Source: Macrosoma leucophasiata (lineage: Eukaryota > Arthropoda > Insecta > Lepidoptera > Hedylidae). Taken from it: 64,000 nucleotides of DNA. The stretch lies in NCBI GenBank assembly GCA_036365455.1, contig JAWQUS010000009.1, positions 5,982,001 through 6,046,000 on the forward strand, written 5' to 3'. Of the stretch, positions 21,196 to 33,900 are shown one piece after another (the stretch's first letter is position 1; the number at the start of each line of letters is the position of its first letter). The notes under the pieces are model-generated. The model did no database searches. It had not been told where the DNA came from and saw only the letters and a program-made list of their open reading frames with translations. The position numbers and the translations under genes were made by a program.

Positions 21196-22247
21196 TTTTT
21201 TCGTTATTTTTTGCTCAGGAGTAAGAGAGATTGGATTTACTTACGACCGATGTAAACTGCCTCCTATATTCTTGTTTGCCACTTTCTAGAAAAAAAAGGC
21301 ATTAAAAGAAATAGTGTTGCGATAGTAGACCTCTGTGAGTCGACGTCAGTAGCCAATTCATGCGATATTAGATTTCCATGGCGCGCGATGTGAATAGTTT
21401 GTCGGAGGGATGTCCTCTTATTCGCAATACCTGTCAATGCGACCGTATTGATTCTTGTGAACGCATCATCGTGCTTTTATTTGCCCTATTTTATAAAAAA
21501 GTAGCCCCGTTTCCGTAGTTTTAGGGAAAATAATTTCTTTATTCCTTTGGTTTTCTTATTCTGCGGCCATGAAATATTTCTTTGGTTAGATTTTATAGTT
21601 GTTATGATAATGATTGCTAGCTAACTAACTGGTTGGCGGTATGTTAGGTACTCGTCTGGCTTTGCATGGGTCTTAAAAGATGGAAAATTTTTGATGTTGG
21701 GAGTTGACAGATGAGGAGTTGAGCCCTGAGTAAGTGCCTTCTTAGTATTAGATGACACCGGATTCTAATTCCTTTTTGCCAAAGTTGGTTTTATCGCTAT
21801 ATTATATTGTAGACTGGTTTGAGTTTGATAAAAGTTCAATTAACTTATTGCCTTTTTTTAGCATCGCAGCTGTAAACATGTCTTAAGTTTTTGGAATATT
21901 ACTTTGGTTCGATCGTCATCTTCCAATTTTCTTTCATTCATTTCTCATTCTAGTAAAGTTAATATTAACATTGGTAGTTGTTAATTAAAACACGCCAGAC
22001 GATCTGTATCGTACCCAGGCTACACTTACGTGTCACTCTGGGGTGACTCACAGCGTTTGTGCAACCACTTGCACATTTCTAAATTGCTATTTGCATTCGT
22101 ATCCAGCACGCTTCGGGTTCGCTTGCAATCGATTCATTTACGTAAGTTCTGTTTACATAGCTTAAATAAGTTTTGTTGGTATACCATGATTAATTATTAT
22201 TGATCTTTATTTGCTAGGGAATTGGGATTAAAAACAAATTTTCAATG
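21196..22247. other. No recognisable feature
   Basis: No assignable repeat, RNA or coding signal. Confidence 0.35.
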
Positions 22248-22535
22248 ATTGAAATAAAACTATTTTTACGGATTTATCTACCTGCCCGGGACCACGGAAG
22301 CTGAAAAGCGACCGAAACGTCGGGTTGATTTTAAAAATCATTTTAGTTTAATAAATACGCGAGATAAATCCGTAAAAATGTTATTTATACTTATCTTTAG
22401 TCGTTATAACTAGATTAGATTATTTGCAATGTTCTGCACCATTTTTATGTTTTCTATACAACTCAAAGGTTGACTGGCAGAGAATGCTACTTAGCATTAA
22501 GTCCGCCTCATGTTACATTTTTGTGCTTGAAAGTA

Positions 22536-22566
<31 letters not shown>

Positions 22567-22584
22567 AAATAGTTTTATTTCAAT
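22248..22584. mobile_element. MITE with 21-bp perfect TIR, interrupted by a LINE tail
   Basis: ATTGAAATAAAACTATTTTT (22248 on) is exactly complementary to the right end (22564-22584). An inner pair, TTTTTACGGATTTATCT and its complement, closes at about 22379. The core reads CCTGCCCGGGACCACGG and CGACCGAAACGTCGGG. Confidence 0.8.
22380..22563 (+). repeat. LINE 3' end with (AAAT)n tail, inserted in the MITE
   Basis: Contains AAAGGTTGACTGGCAGAGAA, a TAGCATTAAGTCCGCC block and an ~8-unit AAAT repeat. It is flanked by TAAAAAT at 22373-22379 and 22564-22570, a plausible 7-bp target duplication. The AAAT tail suits a CR1/L2-type element. Confidence 0.75.
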
Positions 22585-25050
22585 GAGTGTAGCTCGCGAA
22601 AACCTAAGAACATATCAAATTTTCAATGATTTAGCTACAATTTTCAGAAATAAAGATACTTTTAAAGGCTGCATCTAAAATTAATTATAGGTTTAGTGCA
22701 AAAATGATTCTGCAGCAGACTAAAAGTATGTTCGTGTCGTTTTAGTCATAAAATTATGATAACTCAGGTCATACATGTCCAATTGCAGGGTTCAGGTCTC
22801 TTGTTAACAGTATCATTGGATAGAATGGAGAATAAAGCCCATCCAACCTTTATATGAAAGGCAGGACATATCGTTGGATAAAAACGCGGTGCACAAAAGT
22901 AGATAAATCACGACAAAATCTTAACATTCACTTACAGGTAATTTCTAAGAAACTGGTACATTTTTTTTCCATTATCCCTAAAGCAATTTTGTAAAAGCAC
23001 GTACTTCGGCACGTAACTGACACATCTTCTCAGGGTCAACATCCACTACAATAGCAGTTGCAGTTGGCCTCGCCGCCGTAAACATTGTATTACGCGGTAG
23101 TACTACGGGCACGTGCTCAATTTTCACAGTACGCGATGCAACAAAGGCTCGGTGATTTGACGTCATCAACTTCCCAACACTCAAGGCCCCGCGAGCGCCC
23201 CAGTAACAGACTCGTTGTTTCACGCACAATAACCCGCTGTCCAATAAACAAGATACGTCGAACGCGCGACGATATCTTATTCCCGAACAAGTAAGGCCGA
23301 ATTGCTCCGATCGTTTACCAGATTGAATCCTATCGCAACTTTTCCTATTTATGCGCCGCACTGTGACAGAACCTAATTTCAATTCCCGAGCAACGAGTTC
23401 ACCTATTGTAGCGACGGCTTAAATCGCTAGCACTGAAAAAGGACCCATTTCAGCGCGGCTGCACGTAGCTACCGAATGAAATTTCCAAGTGGCAACCGGG
23501 TGGCTCTCCCTAGGGGAAATCAGAACTCTATGGCTATTTGTTTGAGAAGGGTCTACAAGCTTCTTAACTGACCGTTGTGAATGGTTTCAGAAGCGACTTT
23601 CCATCTATCGATTACGCCGTAGAGGTCGGCAAGTAATTTTTTCAATGGTTGGTTTAATTATATTGTTCTGACAAAAATGTTAGTATTCACAGAACAAATG
23701 ATTTAAAGATTATAAATTACTGGCGGCCCACCCCGGCAAAATCCCGTCGTACGTAGCACTTACGTCCTAAAACGAACCCCGATGTAAAATTTGAAACCTC
23801 TAGCAATTGTGATGAGTGAGTGAGTGACCTTTCCCTTTTGAGTATAGATGTGGTGAGTGTACTTAGGAACTTTCTTCTATCTTCGAACTTATAACCGCTA
23901 GATTTGTAGCTTGTTTACATCATTATTTGCTAAGTCGGTGGCTTTACCCTTATTCACCTTTGTAGTTTTGTAGTGATTTTGGAACTTTGTTTTCAAATAC
24001 AGCGTATTCAGCACATATTACTGCAACTTTGCTTATTTCGTATTCAACTCTGCGAACTTCGCAGTTATGTACATGTTACATTTATCAATGTCAACTTGTG
24101 TTTCTGCACAGTGCAGCTAACTTGCAACCTTCGGAGTTCGGTGAAAGCATGCATCACGTTCTGAAGGTGATTCGAGGAGTTGCAAACTACGTATCGTACA
24201 ATTTAGCATTACGTATTCAACGTCTACACCTGCTGTTTCATGGAACTGTGATGGCTTCAACGAGCCAACACGATTATAAATTAATTCTGCTGTATCGTCG
24301 TGAATTGTTACAGTGTACAGGTACCTGCATAATAGTGGAATGGTAGCCATTCAAATTTCATGATAAAATCATAGATTCACCTCACATTAGCAGTCGTATT
24401 GTAATCGGTACATACATCCATGTTACTTTTGAGTTCTGGTAATTAAAATATTGTGGGACTCACTATCCTGATCATCTTTTTAATTAGTTCAGATTGATAT
24501 ACATTCTTTTACATCGGAGGTGTGATTGGAAATGTTCCCTATTGATAAAAGCCGAATATTATCTACTTACTCTCCGACCAAAGAATCACATCTTGGAACT
24601 CAGACATAGAGATGACTTGCTAACACAAGATAGTAAACTTAAATAGCTTAATAGCTGCATAACTTACATTCTACTAATCTGATGAATGATAATGCTCGGG
24701 AGCCCAACAGACAGCAAGGCGACGCTATTTTTAGATCAGACGCAGATGGTGGAGGTCGTTTCTAGTTCAGCTACTTATTTATTTAACTTGGCCCGCCCGA
24801 CGTTACGTCCCTTTCGATAAAAAACTGCTGTTATATTTATAATAATTTATTTGTCGTTCCGCTCGGACTTTTTTCAAATACACATTTCCTGTATCGGTCT
24901 TTCGATTTCCGAGCGTGACAGTCTGAAATATAAATTAAAAGACAATTTTCTTTTCTAGTAAAGTGTAATTGCGATTGGCTTATTTATTTACTTTGTCGTT
25001 TTTTGAAAACGACATTAATTTTGTTTTATGACAAAATATATTTCAGGGCC
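22585..25050. other. Unassigned DNA with a CG-rich block
   Basis: 22960-23560 is noticeably richer in CG dinucleotides than its surroundings. It includes a 134-codon minus-strand frame (22978-23382, start TTG rather than ATG) ending VDPEKMCQLRAEVRAFTKLL, a TGACGTCA site and a CCAAT. I recognise no protein. It could be a promoter/first exon or chance. The rest shows nothing. Confidence 0.3.
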
Positions 25051-25225
25051 CTAACTCACTAGGACGCCATGACGACGTCGCCGGCTACGTATCCAAGCAC
25101 CTACTATGGAAATACATGATGCCTAACTCAACTGGCCACCGGCCACCGTGTGGCGACGTCTCCACACCATACTAACTGCTGGGAAACGTAGCCGGCGACG
25201 TCGCCACGGCGTCCTAGTGAGTTAG
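25051..25225. mobile_element. Foldback MITE, 175 bp
   Basis: CTAACTCACTAGGACGCC (25051 on) and GGCGTCCTAGTGAGTTAG (to 25225) are inverted. Inner arms share GACGTCGCCGGCTACGT. GC-rich against an AT-rich background. Superfamily and target duplication unclear. Confidence 0.85.
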
Positions 25226-25244
25226 AGTCCTTATTGAGACGAAA

Positions 25245-25520
25245 TATGTGTTTAATCAAGAAGTTCAATTAAAGCGAATGACTAAACAGATATACAATGC
25301 GAATGTGGATGGTTGCAGAGGCCCAGGAAGACCAAGACTGATCTACCATGACCAAATAGGTCGAGTTCTATCTGATGGTGGGGTCAAAAGTCTTAGGAAT
25401 CGACCTGCATGTATGAAGAGAATGATGAAGGTAGACGAGGCACGAGAGGTTTGTCAGGACCGAAATATCTGGCGCTTTACACTCTCTGCCTACCCCGTTA
25501 GGGACCTGGCGTGAAGATTC
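25245..25520 (+). pseudogene. LINE protein C-terminus with 3' end (family C), 5'-truncated
   Basis: A frame to 25514 reads MTKQIYNANVDGCRGPGRPR, then IYHDQIGRVLSDGGVKSLRN, ACMKRMMKVDEAREVCQDR and SAYPVRDLA, then stop. This is the post-RT C-terminal segment seen in many lepidopteran LINEs (from memory). The stop is embedded in the terminal CTCTGCCTACCCCGTTAGGG...GGCGTGA motif, followed by ATACATACATT. The RT itself is missing, as expected for a 5'-truncated insertion. Confidence 0.8.
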
Positions 25521-25920
25521 ATACATACATTCAATTAAATAAATAAAAATTTAATATTGTTATTCTCATAAAGTTTTTATTTATTACATTTATGATACAC
25601 AGTAGCCTGCATGTTCCGTGTGTTTTTGGCATGCAAGGCAGCTGCGGTCCGGTCGTACAATGTAGCATTTAAATTACAATTTTACAGCTGCAACTTAACT
25701 CCAGTTAAATAACTTTCCGAGTTTACAAATAAACAAGATCAGTTAGTGTTTAAAAAGTTAAAAAAAATAATTTAATCCAAATATTTATATTAAATCCGAA
25801 CTAAGCAAGCATGAATTTTATATTCACTTACAAAATTTAATCTTCAGCATCAGCCACAGAGGGCAGATGGAAATTTTATTAGGCACCTACGTATACGGAA
25901 CATGCTTGTAATGATTTACT
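25521..25920. other. No recognisable feature
   Basis: AT-rich; nothing assignable. Confidence 0.35.
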
Positions 25921-26000
25921 AGTGCTAGAGTTCCAGTGTACGAGCTCGAGCGCGTAGGCACCACCGCATTACCTAATTTATCTGCTGCTAAATGTTTGCC
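25921..26000 (+). repeat. Family A repeat, head only
   Basis: GTGCTAGAGTTCCAGTGTAC, then GAGCTCG, GCGTAGGCACCACCGCATTA and CTGCTGCTAAATG. The rest is absent. Confidence 0.7.
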
Positions 26001-26655
26001 GCCTTCATTATACTCGTATAAAAAAATGCTTCATTCTTGTCACACTCCGTCCCAATTATTTATTCGTAGCCTTTCACTACAAAATACAATCGGGACGGAG
26101 AGCAACTCTTTTACAATACTCAGTCGTAATCGTAAGTGGCTTCACGAATCTGAGCTGTCAATTTAAGTTGAAAATGACGAATGAAATCGTAACAAAAGGT
26201 AAAGATAACTGACAAAAATTTGGAGAACCTTTTTACGGCAACACTTTCAAATTTACTTATATCGAATTATGTAGTAGGAAGGTAATGAAAATGTGGTATA
26301 CTTCACTTGTAAAACACGTATTAGATTTTACTTACAAAACATTGGAATTCATCTTAAAAACCACAACCGCTCATCCGGACGAATACATTTCAGAGCGGAA
26401 GTTTACGTCCGAGGTTTACAAAACGAACTGAATGGTTATTAATAACTCGAAGGCGGGTCTCGCGTGTTTGTACTTCATTAAACGCCCCCAACCCTTCACC
26501 CCCCGCCCCTCCACTCCCCTAACGATGTCGCTGTCACTGATATTCAGTTAATGAGTCATAGTATTTTTTTTATTTACCCACATTTCGAATTGCGAATTGT
26601 TTGTGTGTGTAGTGACCAAACGTTTTATCTATTATTTAGTATTGTATATTATTTA
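26001..26655. other. No recognisable feature
   Basis: Nothing beyond a C-rich patch at about 26485-26520. Confidence 0.35.
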
Positions 26656-26743
26656 CTAGCTCTGCCCACGACTTTGTCCTCGTAGATACTGAACAATAAT
26701 TTTGTTGAATTCTACGCGGATAAAGTCACGGGGGCACAGCTAG
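26656..26743. mobile_element. 88-bp element with two outward Helitron-like CTAG ends
   Basis: The left end CTAGCTCTGCCCACGACTTT and the right end AAAGTCACGGGGGCACAGCTAG are inverted. Each resembles the 3' terminus (hairpin plus CTAG) of the Helitrons here. A near relative is at 56281-56361. Confidence 0.75.
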
Positions 26744-26755
26744 TCTAAATTGAAT

Positions 26756-26901
26756 CCCCCTTATTCATAAACGTACATTAGATACGTTTTAGCTATAGAA
26801 TGCTTTGTCTTTGTCAGTTACATTGTCAATTGTGCAGGATAGAAAGAGACGAAGGAGATATTAGTAACACTTTAGCTAAAATACGTTTATGAATAAGGGG
26901 G
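26756..26901. mobile_element. MITE, 146 bp, 20-bp TIR
   Basis: CCCCCTTATTCATAAACGTA at 26756-26775 is complementary to 26882-26901. TTTTAGCTA is also repeated in inverse further in. I recall this terminus as typical of a lepidopteran MITE. It lies 12 bp from the preceding mini-element. Confidence 0.85.
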
Positions 26902-27689
26902 TAAATGTTTAAGTAAACTGCACTATTCAACGGTGTTTAAAAATTTTGAAGCAGTGCTTGAAGTATATTTTCAACAGACCATTATGTTCTTCTTTATCCT
27001 TTAACCGATTTTGATATCAATCGATCGATATATTATAGTTCGTTTTTTATCTCGTCAAATAACCAGTCCAAGATGAGTAATCGAACATCTACTATTGAAT
27101 TCGAGTATTGCTAGTTTGAAACTAGGTACATTTTATTTATTTCCACGTACAACTTAGTTATATAAGCTTGTGAGCAAAACATCACATAGCAAAAATATAT
27201 CTTAAACTTCAAACAATGTAAAAAACAGTTTATATTAATTTAGAATAGAATCATTCGGTAGCATGCCCTATAAGGCTTTAGTCTAGAAATGGCCGAGCGT
27301 GGGCTGGGAATGGCTGGGATCAAACCACAATATTGCGCTATAACTAAAATAAACACAACCGGATGAATATGTAATAAATCCTCATCGACGTGCTGCTAAA
27401 TACGATCCGTTAGATTTGTTTGAACTCGAGTTAAGAACATGCTCCTTTTGTAGGAAAATTTATAGTCTGCGTTTGGGCATACTTTGACCCATGTTGTTTT
27501 TATGATCTGTATTAAATCTTTAAGTTTTCGCAAGTTATACTATTAGACTTATTTTATTCTTCTATTAGTTCTTTCCTATAGCGTTCAAGAACTTGATTTA
27601 AATGTGCTCGGATTGCACTAGAGAGAACTAACAGAAGAAATCTTGGAGTAGGAGCCTGTCGTGACAAAGATCCACGTTTTTCTCGTAGT
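26902..27689. other. No recognisable feature
   Basis: AT-rich; nothing assignable. Confidence 0.35.
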
Positions 27690-27793
27690 CGGCAACGATA
27701 GTGCTGAACATTACCATTCAGCGGCAAGTAGATTAGGTAGTAGTGTTGCCTACGCCCGCAAGCTCCGTCGCTGGAGCTCTACCAACAGTAAAA
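27690..27793 (-). repeat. Family A repeat, head half
   Basis: CGATAGTGCTGAACATTACC, CAGCGGCAAGTAGATTAGG, CGCCCGCAAGCTCCGTCGC and GGAGCTCTACCAACAGTAAA, as in the other minus copies. The tail half is missing. Confidence 0.8.
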
Positions 27794-29822
27794 TTAGCGA
27801 ATCTACATCCAGTATTCGTCGCTATATCCACTTTTCTGCTTGTAACATACGGTAGGTATTTTGTATATCAGGTTGGGACGTTGAACTTTGTTTTTTGCTA
27901 CAAGTCCGTAAGATTCTTGTACTTAGTAAGTTTTTGCTCACACGAGCCAAATGTTACATTTACGATGTTATTACGTTACTCTTGTTGTTACAGTTGTAAC
28001 ATTAAAATATTTCTTACTATTGTACGTAGCGATGTGTTCTAAATTTTGTAACTTCAATCACTCATTCTGATTTATTGAGTTTCATCCTCGTTTTTTATTG
28101 CATTGCACAAATCATTCAAATATGAATTTATAACATTTTTACGATAAAATTAAACATGGCCTTTAGTCTTTGATAAAAAGTTGAGTTGCATGTTAAAAAG
28201 AGAGCTGAGACGTGATAACGAGACAATCTACTGTCGCTAATGGCCTTTGTTAGTTATAGGTATTATCGTGTACCTGTATTCAAAGATTTATTTCCACTTT
28301 GCTGTTGTTTTTGACGATGTTTCAAGAATAAGCTTTCATTTATTGGCGTTTCGTTGTGCCCTATCAATTTATTAATGTAATTATTTTGTTATGAATAAAA
28401 ATCACAGTTTGAAATCTAATACATCCTACGGACATTCCCTTAACGAAAAATAAAATGCACGATGTATATTGGAAATAAGTTGAAAAGCAAGAAAAAGATT
28501 GTATTTTATAAAAATACTACCATGTTTAAGCTGCGCTAGAATAACTCGGAAATTTACGGTAGGTACTACAATGTTAAGGCCACTGCAGACTTAGGTCCCA
28601 AAATAATCGTTGCGCTCAAACATTTCTACTATAAAAATAAGGGTATATTTTTCTTTACGTTGCGTTGGCGTCACAAAGTCTGTAACAAAATTACAATGGC
28701 CTGACGCTCAGTCATCGTCACACCCTCGGGGCGGCGGCGGCGGTCGGACAGCTATTATTGAAGGGTGGAAACGAGAAGTGGACTTAGGGACTTTTTAAAT
28801 ATATTCAAAGCACGTTGGCGACACAAGTCACGAAGGGGAACATAGGGTCTTTTATCAGGTGTATTTTATGCAGGATTATAATTATGGATTTAGGCTGTAG
28901 GAGTACACTGCAATTGTAAGCCAATTTGTACATACCTACCTAAGTAGCAGTCCTTTTGCGAAAAAGGGGTAAAGCTGCCTGAAAACCATACGATATCGCC
29001 ACAGTTTAGGGATTGTTAAGTTGTGATATTGCTTAGATCTTTGGCTCATATAGAGGATACCGATTTGTTTTCCTTTCATGTATCTTTTGTTTTTTTTATA
29101 AATCAGTAATAATACACACAGTCATGTTTTGGAAATCTTAGCATAAAACCAATTTGTGGTTGCTGTTACATACACAAGTTGGATGATCAAACATGATAAA
29201 GCGGTTATTTAATACGGGCTCAGCTGTAATAAAACATGAGAGCGGAAAACCACGGTTTGTTTTGGTACATTGTTTGTGTAACGTGCTCAACGCTATTATT
29301 TTTGCTTTAATTTGTTAGAACTAGTTACTGGTGAATGTTGATAAAGCTTGAGTGACAGAGTTTGCGAGTGTCAACGTCACAGCATTTCCTAATGTTTAAG
29401 TGACTAATGGAGTAATGTTCAATGTAGATTTATATGGTAATGTGAATTTGTGGCATTATTTTCACATTCAGTTTTACTAAAATAGGAATTTGCAAAGCAG
29501 TATTTTTTTGTGTTTGAAAATGCAGGTCTATTTTTTATTAACTCCCTAGCAAAACTATTTTCTATAAGAGTTTCTATTAAATTAGTACAAAGATCTTTTA
29601 CATGAGTACCTAGATACAGTGGTAGATGTTTATTCAAGTTTTATATTTCCATGATTTTTTATTCTGTTTGAGTAGGTATTAATTCAATGAACAAAATGAA
29701 GTGATTACCTATATTGACTATTCCATTCGTAGTTGTTTATAACCGCCGCGCCGTTAATACAATGCAGAACTCAGAACCGATGGGCGATCGATTCGCCGTG
29801 TATATCTACATATTTCATGGAG
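27794..29822. other. No recognisable feature
   Basis: Open frames up to 99 codons without motifs. A GGCGGCGGCGG run at about 28731-28743. A very weak family A trace at about 29340-29395. Confidence 0.35.
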
Positions 29823-29966
29823 CCGTAAATAATGTTCAGCATAAATTATTCTAATTTGTGAAACTTCCAGTATCGATTGGTGTAAGGTGGGGACCGTCCC
29901 CTTCAACCATTCATCCTCGAAGGGCAGGCACTGTTTTCAGTAAGCCTGATTTGTTAAGTTATTGCA
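29823..29966 (+). repeat. Unidentified repeat I, copy 1
   Basis: CCGTAAATAATGTTCAGCAT, AAATTATTC, TGAAACTTCCAGTATCGATT and CCTTCAACCATTCATCCTC match the order in 30814-30950. Confidence 0.7.
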
Positions 29967-30137
29967 TTTATTACAATGCAATATATGGTTGTCTAGCGAA
30001 AGATGCCCATAATTTGAGGTACCAGCAAGGTTTCCAATAATAAATACAAATTTCTGTTGTGACTCTACTAACGCCCTGTTTTAAAAACGCATACGTGGTC
30101 TCTGTTAGTCACCTTATACATATCTTTTTTTATTGAT

Positions 30138-30297
30138 AGTGTAGGTATCCGAGGGCAAAGGCATGACAGCATTACCAAATCTGTTCCGGTTAGATTGTAT
30201 GGCCTCGTAACAACTATCGCAGCGGCAAAACATCTTACCCTCAGTGGTGGAAAGCGTAGCAACACTGGCAACACATCTACAGTTTTAAACGTTCGGT
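30138..30297 (+). repeat. Family A repeat, subfamily A2, degenerate
   Basis: GGCATGACAGCATTACCAAA, GCCTCGTAACAACTATCGCA (A2-like), AACACTGGCAACACATCTAC and GTTCGGTTTTTTT. It stops at a T run where the next inverted copy begins. Confidence 0.55.
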
Positions 30298-30552
30298 TTT
30301 TTTATGTTATGAAAGTGGCAAATAAGCATGCAGCTCACATTGATGTTAAGTGATGACTGCAGCCTATAGACACCCACAGATAAACCAGAGGTCAAAATGC
30401 CGATGCTTTACCACTCCTGAGGCTTAAGGTGTTATGCCTCTATGCCGGAAATTACAGGGCCGTACATTACCACCTAACCGGAACAGTATATTAGGTAATG
30501 CGGTGGTGCCTACGCCCGCGAGCTCCGTCACTGGAGCTCTACCACCAGTATA
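30298..30552 (-). repeat. Family A repeat (A1)
   Basis: Tail at the left (ATGAAAGTGGCAAATAAGC), head at the right (GGAGCTCTACCACCAGTA). A ~30-bp deletion removes the GATAGTGCTGAACACTACC block after CCGGAACA. Confidence 0.85.
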
Positions 30553-30813
30553 ATTAGATTATTTTGAATAGATTATTCTGGGTATTATAATATTTAAGGT
30601 TTACGGTTTACAGTGTTTATTTTGTTTAATTATTCTGTAATCAGCATTATCAATAGTGTTGGCTAAGTACTAACCATCAACATATTTCGATCCGCAGCTC
30701 AGTCATTGCGCCAAGAGCACCAGGTACCTACCTGCCGTCGCTTGTTTTCGGTACCCTTAGAGCCTCCAACTGGACCCACAGAAGAAGTGTTGCCGTGTTA
30801 CATATTTAATAGA

Positions 30814-30950
30814 ATCGTAAATATTGTTCCGCATAAATTATTCCAACTGTTGAAACTTGTAGTATCGATTAGTTTACAAGGCGGGTTCCCTTCCAGCCGT
30901 TCAACTCCCCAGGGGCGGCGAATTTTCAGTTAGCCATTGCTCTGTTTCAG
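30814..30950 (+). repeat. Unidentified repeat I, copy 2
   Basis: TCGTAAATATTGTTCCGCAT, AAATTATTCC, GTTGAAACTTGTAGTATCG and CCTTCCAGCCGTTCAACTCC parallel copy 1 at 29823-29966, same strand. Confidence 0.7.
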
Positions 30951-33900
30951 TTTAAGTGCGTTCCATTTGTTGATTGGATTGGGTCCTAATATTTCAACTA
31001 CACACCCATTGCGTATTAATTACGCCCGTTCAAGTTAAAACGATATTTTACTTCTGTTTCTTTATTTTCCATATAAGTTGTTGGCTAGAGCTTTAGAGCG
31101 AGAAAGCTTTATCGTTCCTATTTATTCATTTCACGTCTGTATTTTTTCTCAAAGAGTGTAAAAGTAGATAGGTATGGTATAGATGGGCATACACTTTGAT
31201 TCGCCAATATATTCTTTGTTCGCGAATGAGAATAGCTATTGAGCGAGCTTATTGTCATTCATGGGGCATATTGTCGAATTCAGAGGGTGCCTCTGACGAG
31301 TTCCTTAATTTAAAAGTTGCTGTCTTTGTAAAAACTGTTAGTACAACTTCGGTAGGGGATATTGTTAAGGGTACAAAACTCTCTTGATCGCATATATTTC
31401 TTACTGAATGTTTAGTGTTCAGTTCAGTATCCCTTGTTCATTTTCATAGGTTCTTATTTACTTATACAAATACGTGGTTTCGCTATCACCTATCCAGGGA
31501 AGTGATATATTAGCCTGAAATCGTTTTTTGAGTTGTACTTTAATTTTTTACTGAAGTAACGAATGACGCGTGTCTACCTACCTTCCCCACCATAAAACAA
31601 TCTCGTGAAAATTAAATTTGAAGCCTTTTGTTTAATTTTGCCAAGTCATAGTTCACGTTCATATAAAACATAATTACACGTAACTATACGTTATACAGAC
31701 AGACATTGACGCAGGCTTTTAGGATGAAAGGGTGAGTAAAAAGCTCAGTCATGGAATCGTTTAGCTGAAAGTTCTATCTACGTTACTAAATTGCTCTTAG
31801 CCTTACGTAATGATATCAAATGGAATAGTTTTTTGTTCGGTTACCTAATTCGACGTGTGCCAAAGAGGTTTGATGCTCATTTTTTGCTGATGGTTAGCGT
31901 GGAATGAGATAAAATGTAAAGAAATAAAAGGGTAGCACAAACGTACTAGAATAATATTGATATAAAGCTTTTGTCGACATGGTTGACAATTAAATTAGGA
32001 GTACAGAAGGAATACACATTTATGGTCCATAAATGAAATTAATATATTAATCATGCATGGTACCTACTATAGTTTTTAAACTGCCTATAGGTTCGAGTGA
32101 TGATTGGAGATTAGGTTGTATTTCTAGTTGTTCTGGTTGCTTGCCAGTATAGTATCCACTTATTCCCAAGTGAATTACTATACTAGCAAGTTTCGAATGA
32201 AAACAATGGCAGAGAATATGTAATAATACAACGTATAGAATGGACACTTCGACGTCCCGCCCGATTTCCCCGCATCACCCAACCTCCTCCCCTCTTATGG
32301 GCGACGGTTGGTATTTTCTACGTGCTACGCACACAGGTGCACGTGTAAATACACGTCACTGATTGATGTCTGTGTAATAGAGACCAAATTAAGCGTTTGT
32401 ATGGAATTTTGGCGGAGTGTCCGCGGTGTGACAGTGGTTGGTCCTGTGAAATCATATTAAAAATGTATGTAATACATTTCTACCTACCGTTAGTAAATAC
32501 AAGCATGAAATTATTGATGTCTATTAATTCAACAAATAATCAAGGAATATCATCGAATCTAAACAATGTCGGTAAGTACCTGCAGACTACAGACCTATAA
32601 ATAAAGAACATTACATACCTATTGCAGTATTATATTATCGGTTCTAAAAGCGAGTAACAATACATAGACTTTACTTAAAGTCACCGGCTTTATTATGTTT
32701 TCATAGACTATTTTTCTGTTTTCATCGATCATTTCACAACAAATTGAACCCGGCACACAATCGGCAGTAAATAGCGAAGAGCTAATATATTTTTACGGTT
32801 GAACGCTCAAGTGTCCTGAGCAGAATCTGTAATTCAGCGCGATGTGTTCAGCAGTCTAGACGGCAATAATAAAACTGGTAACGTTTACTGAGGTGTTACA
32901 GCTCCATTGAGCGCTGATGGTTCAAATGTTGCCAAGTTTGAATAAGAATCTTTCTATAGTCTTCATCATCAACAACGCAAGTCGTCGACTGCCGGACATA
33001 AGTCTTCCCCAACAATGCCCACAACAGGGTTTGTGCGTCATTTTGTGTAGAATATGCCATAATCGCCACGTTGAGCATGTGGATTGGCGATGGTAGTCTT
33101 CTCGCGGGACGGTGCTGCCTATCCTGTTCCACTGCCTCCTTATTCGAATGGTTTGTCCGCCATTGTTTGGTTTTGGATTATTTTTTGTGGCAAAATGCAA
33201 GGAGATTAAAAAGGTTTTAAACGAAGTTTGAAGCCGATGGATATCTTATATTCTCGGTAATGTAGATAGTGGACTATACTGAACTAGGATACTACAATGT
33301 CTGCACGCCCGTATTTCCCTAACGGTGTGCGAATACTCGGTTCACGAGGAGTTTCTATTCTTTTTGTAATAAAGGGTCTATTGATATTTTCCATTTCCGA
33401 TGGTGTCATTGAATACTGCCCATAGACTTACGTACACCTTTTATGTACCTACCTACATAAAAACGATATCTCATTTCAGATAGAAGCATTTTATCACTCC
33501 CTAAGTGTGCTGGTAATAAAATCTTTGAGCGACCACCGGTAAAATAATTCCGTTTTACTTCATGCTTTTCGAAAACTGAAAATTCTGGTATTGCAAATAT
33601 ATGCCGCAGTTGCTGCACACTGTAAAAAATATTCGAGCTGCAATCAAATTAATTAGCGTTTGGCATTGGGTAACAGTTTTAAACAGTGAAATATAATGTA
33701 TTCGTACTCTAAGCTAATTGCGCGGTGACCTCTGCGTGGCCTTTGGATGAAATAATTCCATTCATGTGGATGGAAGCCTTGGATCTAATTTGAGCCAATT
33801 ATCACTAGGTTTTAAGTTATTCTATTGTTTTCGTCTTATTGAGCAAGTATGATGTTGCAAAATCGAGGTGTATCGAAGAGTTTTCCTAAATATGTTACAA

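Noticed and set aside
23987..24346. 119-codon plus-strand frame
   Set aside because: No domain, Ser/Leu/Tyr-rich chance composition, overlapped by other frames, no supporting context.
32896..33200. Overlapping minus-strand frames of 78 and 92 codons
   Set aside because: One looks slightly protein-like but no family or splice context can be shown.
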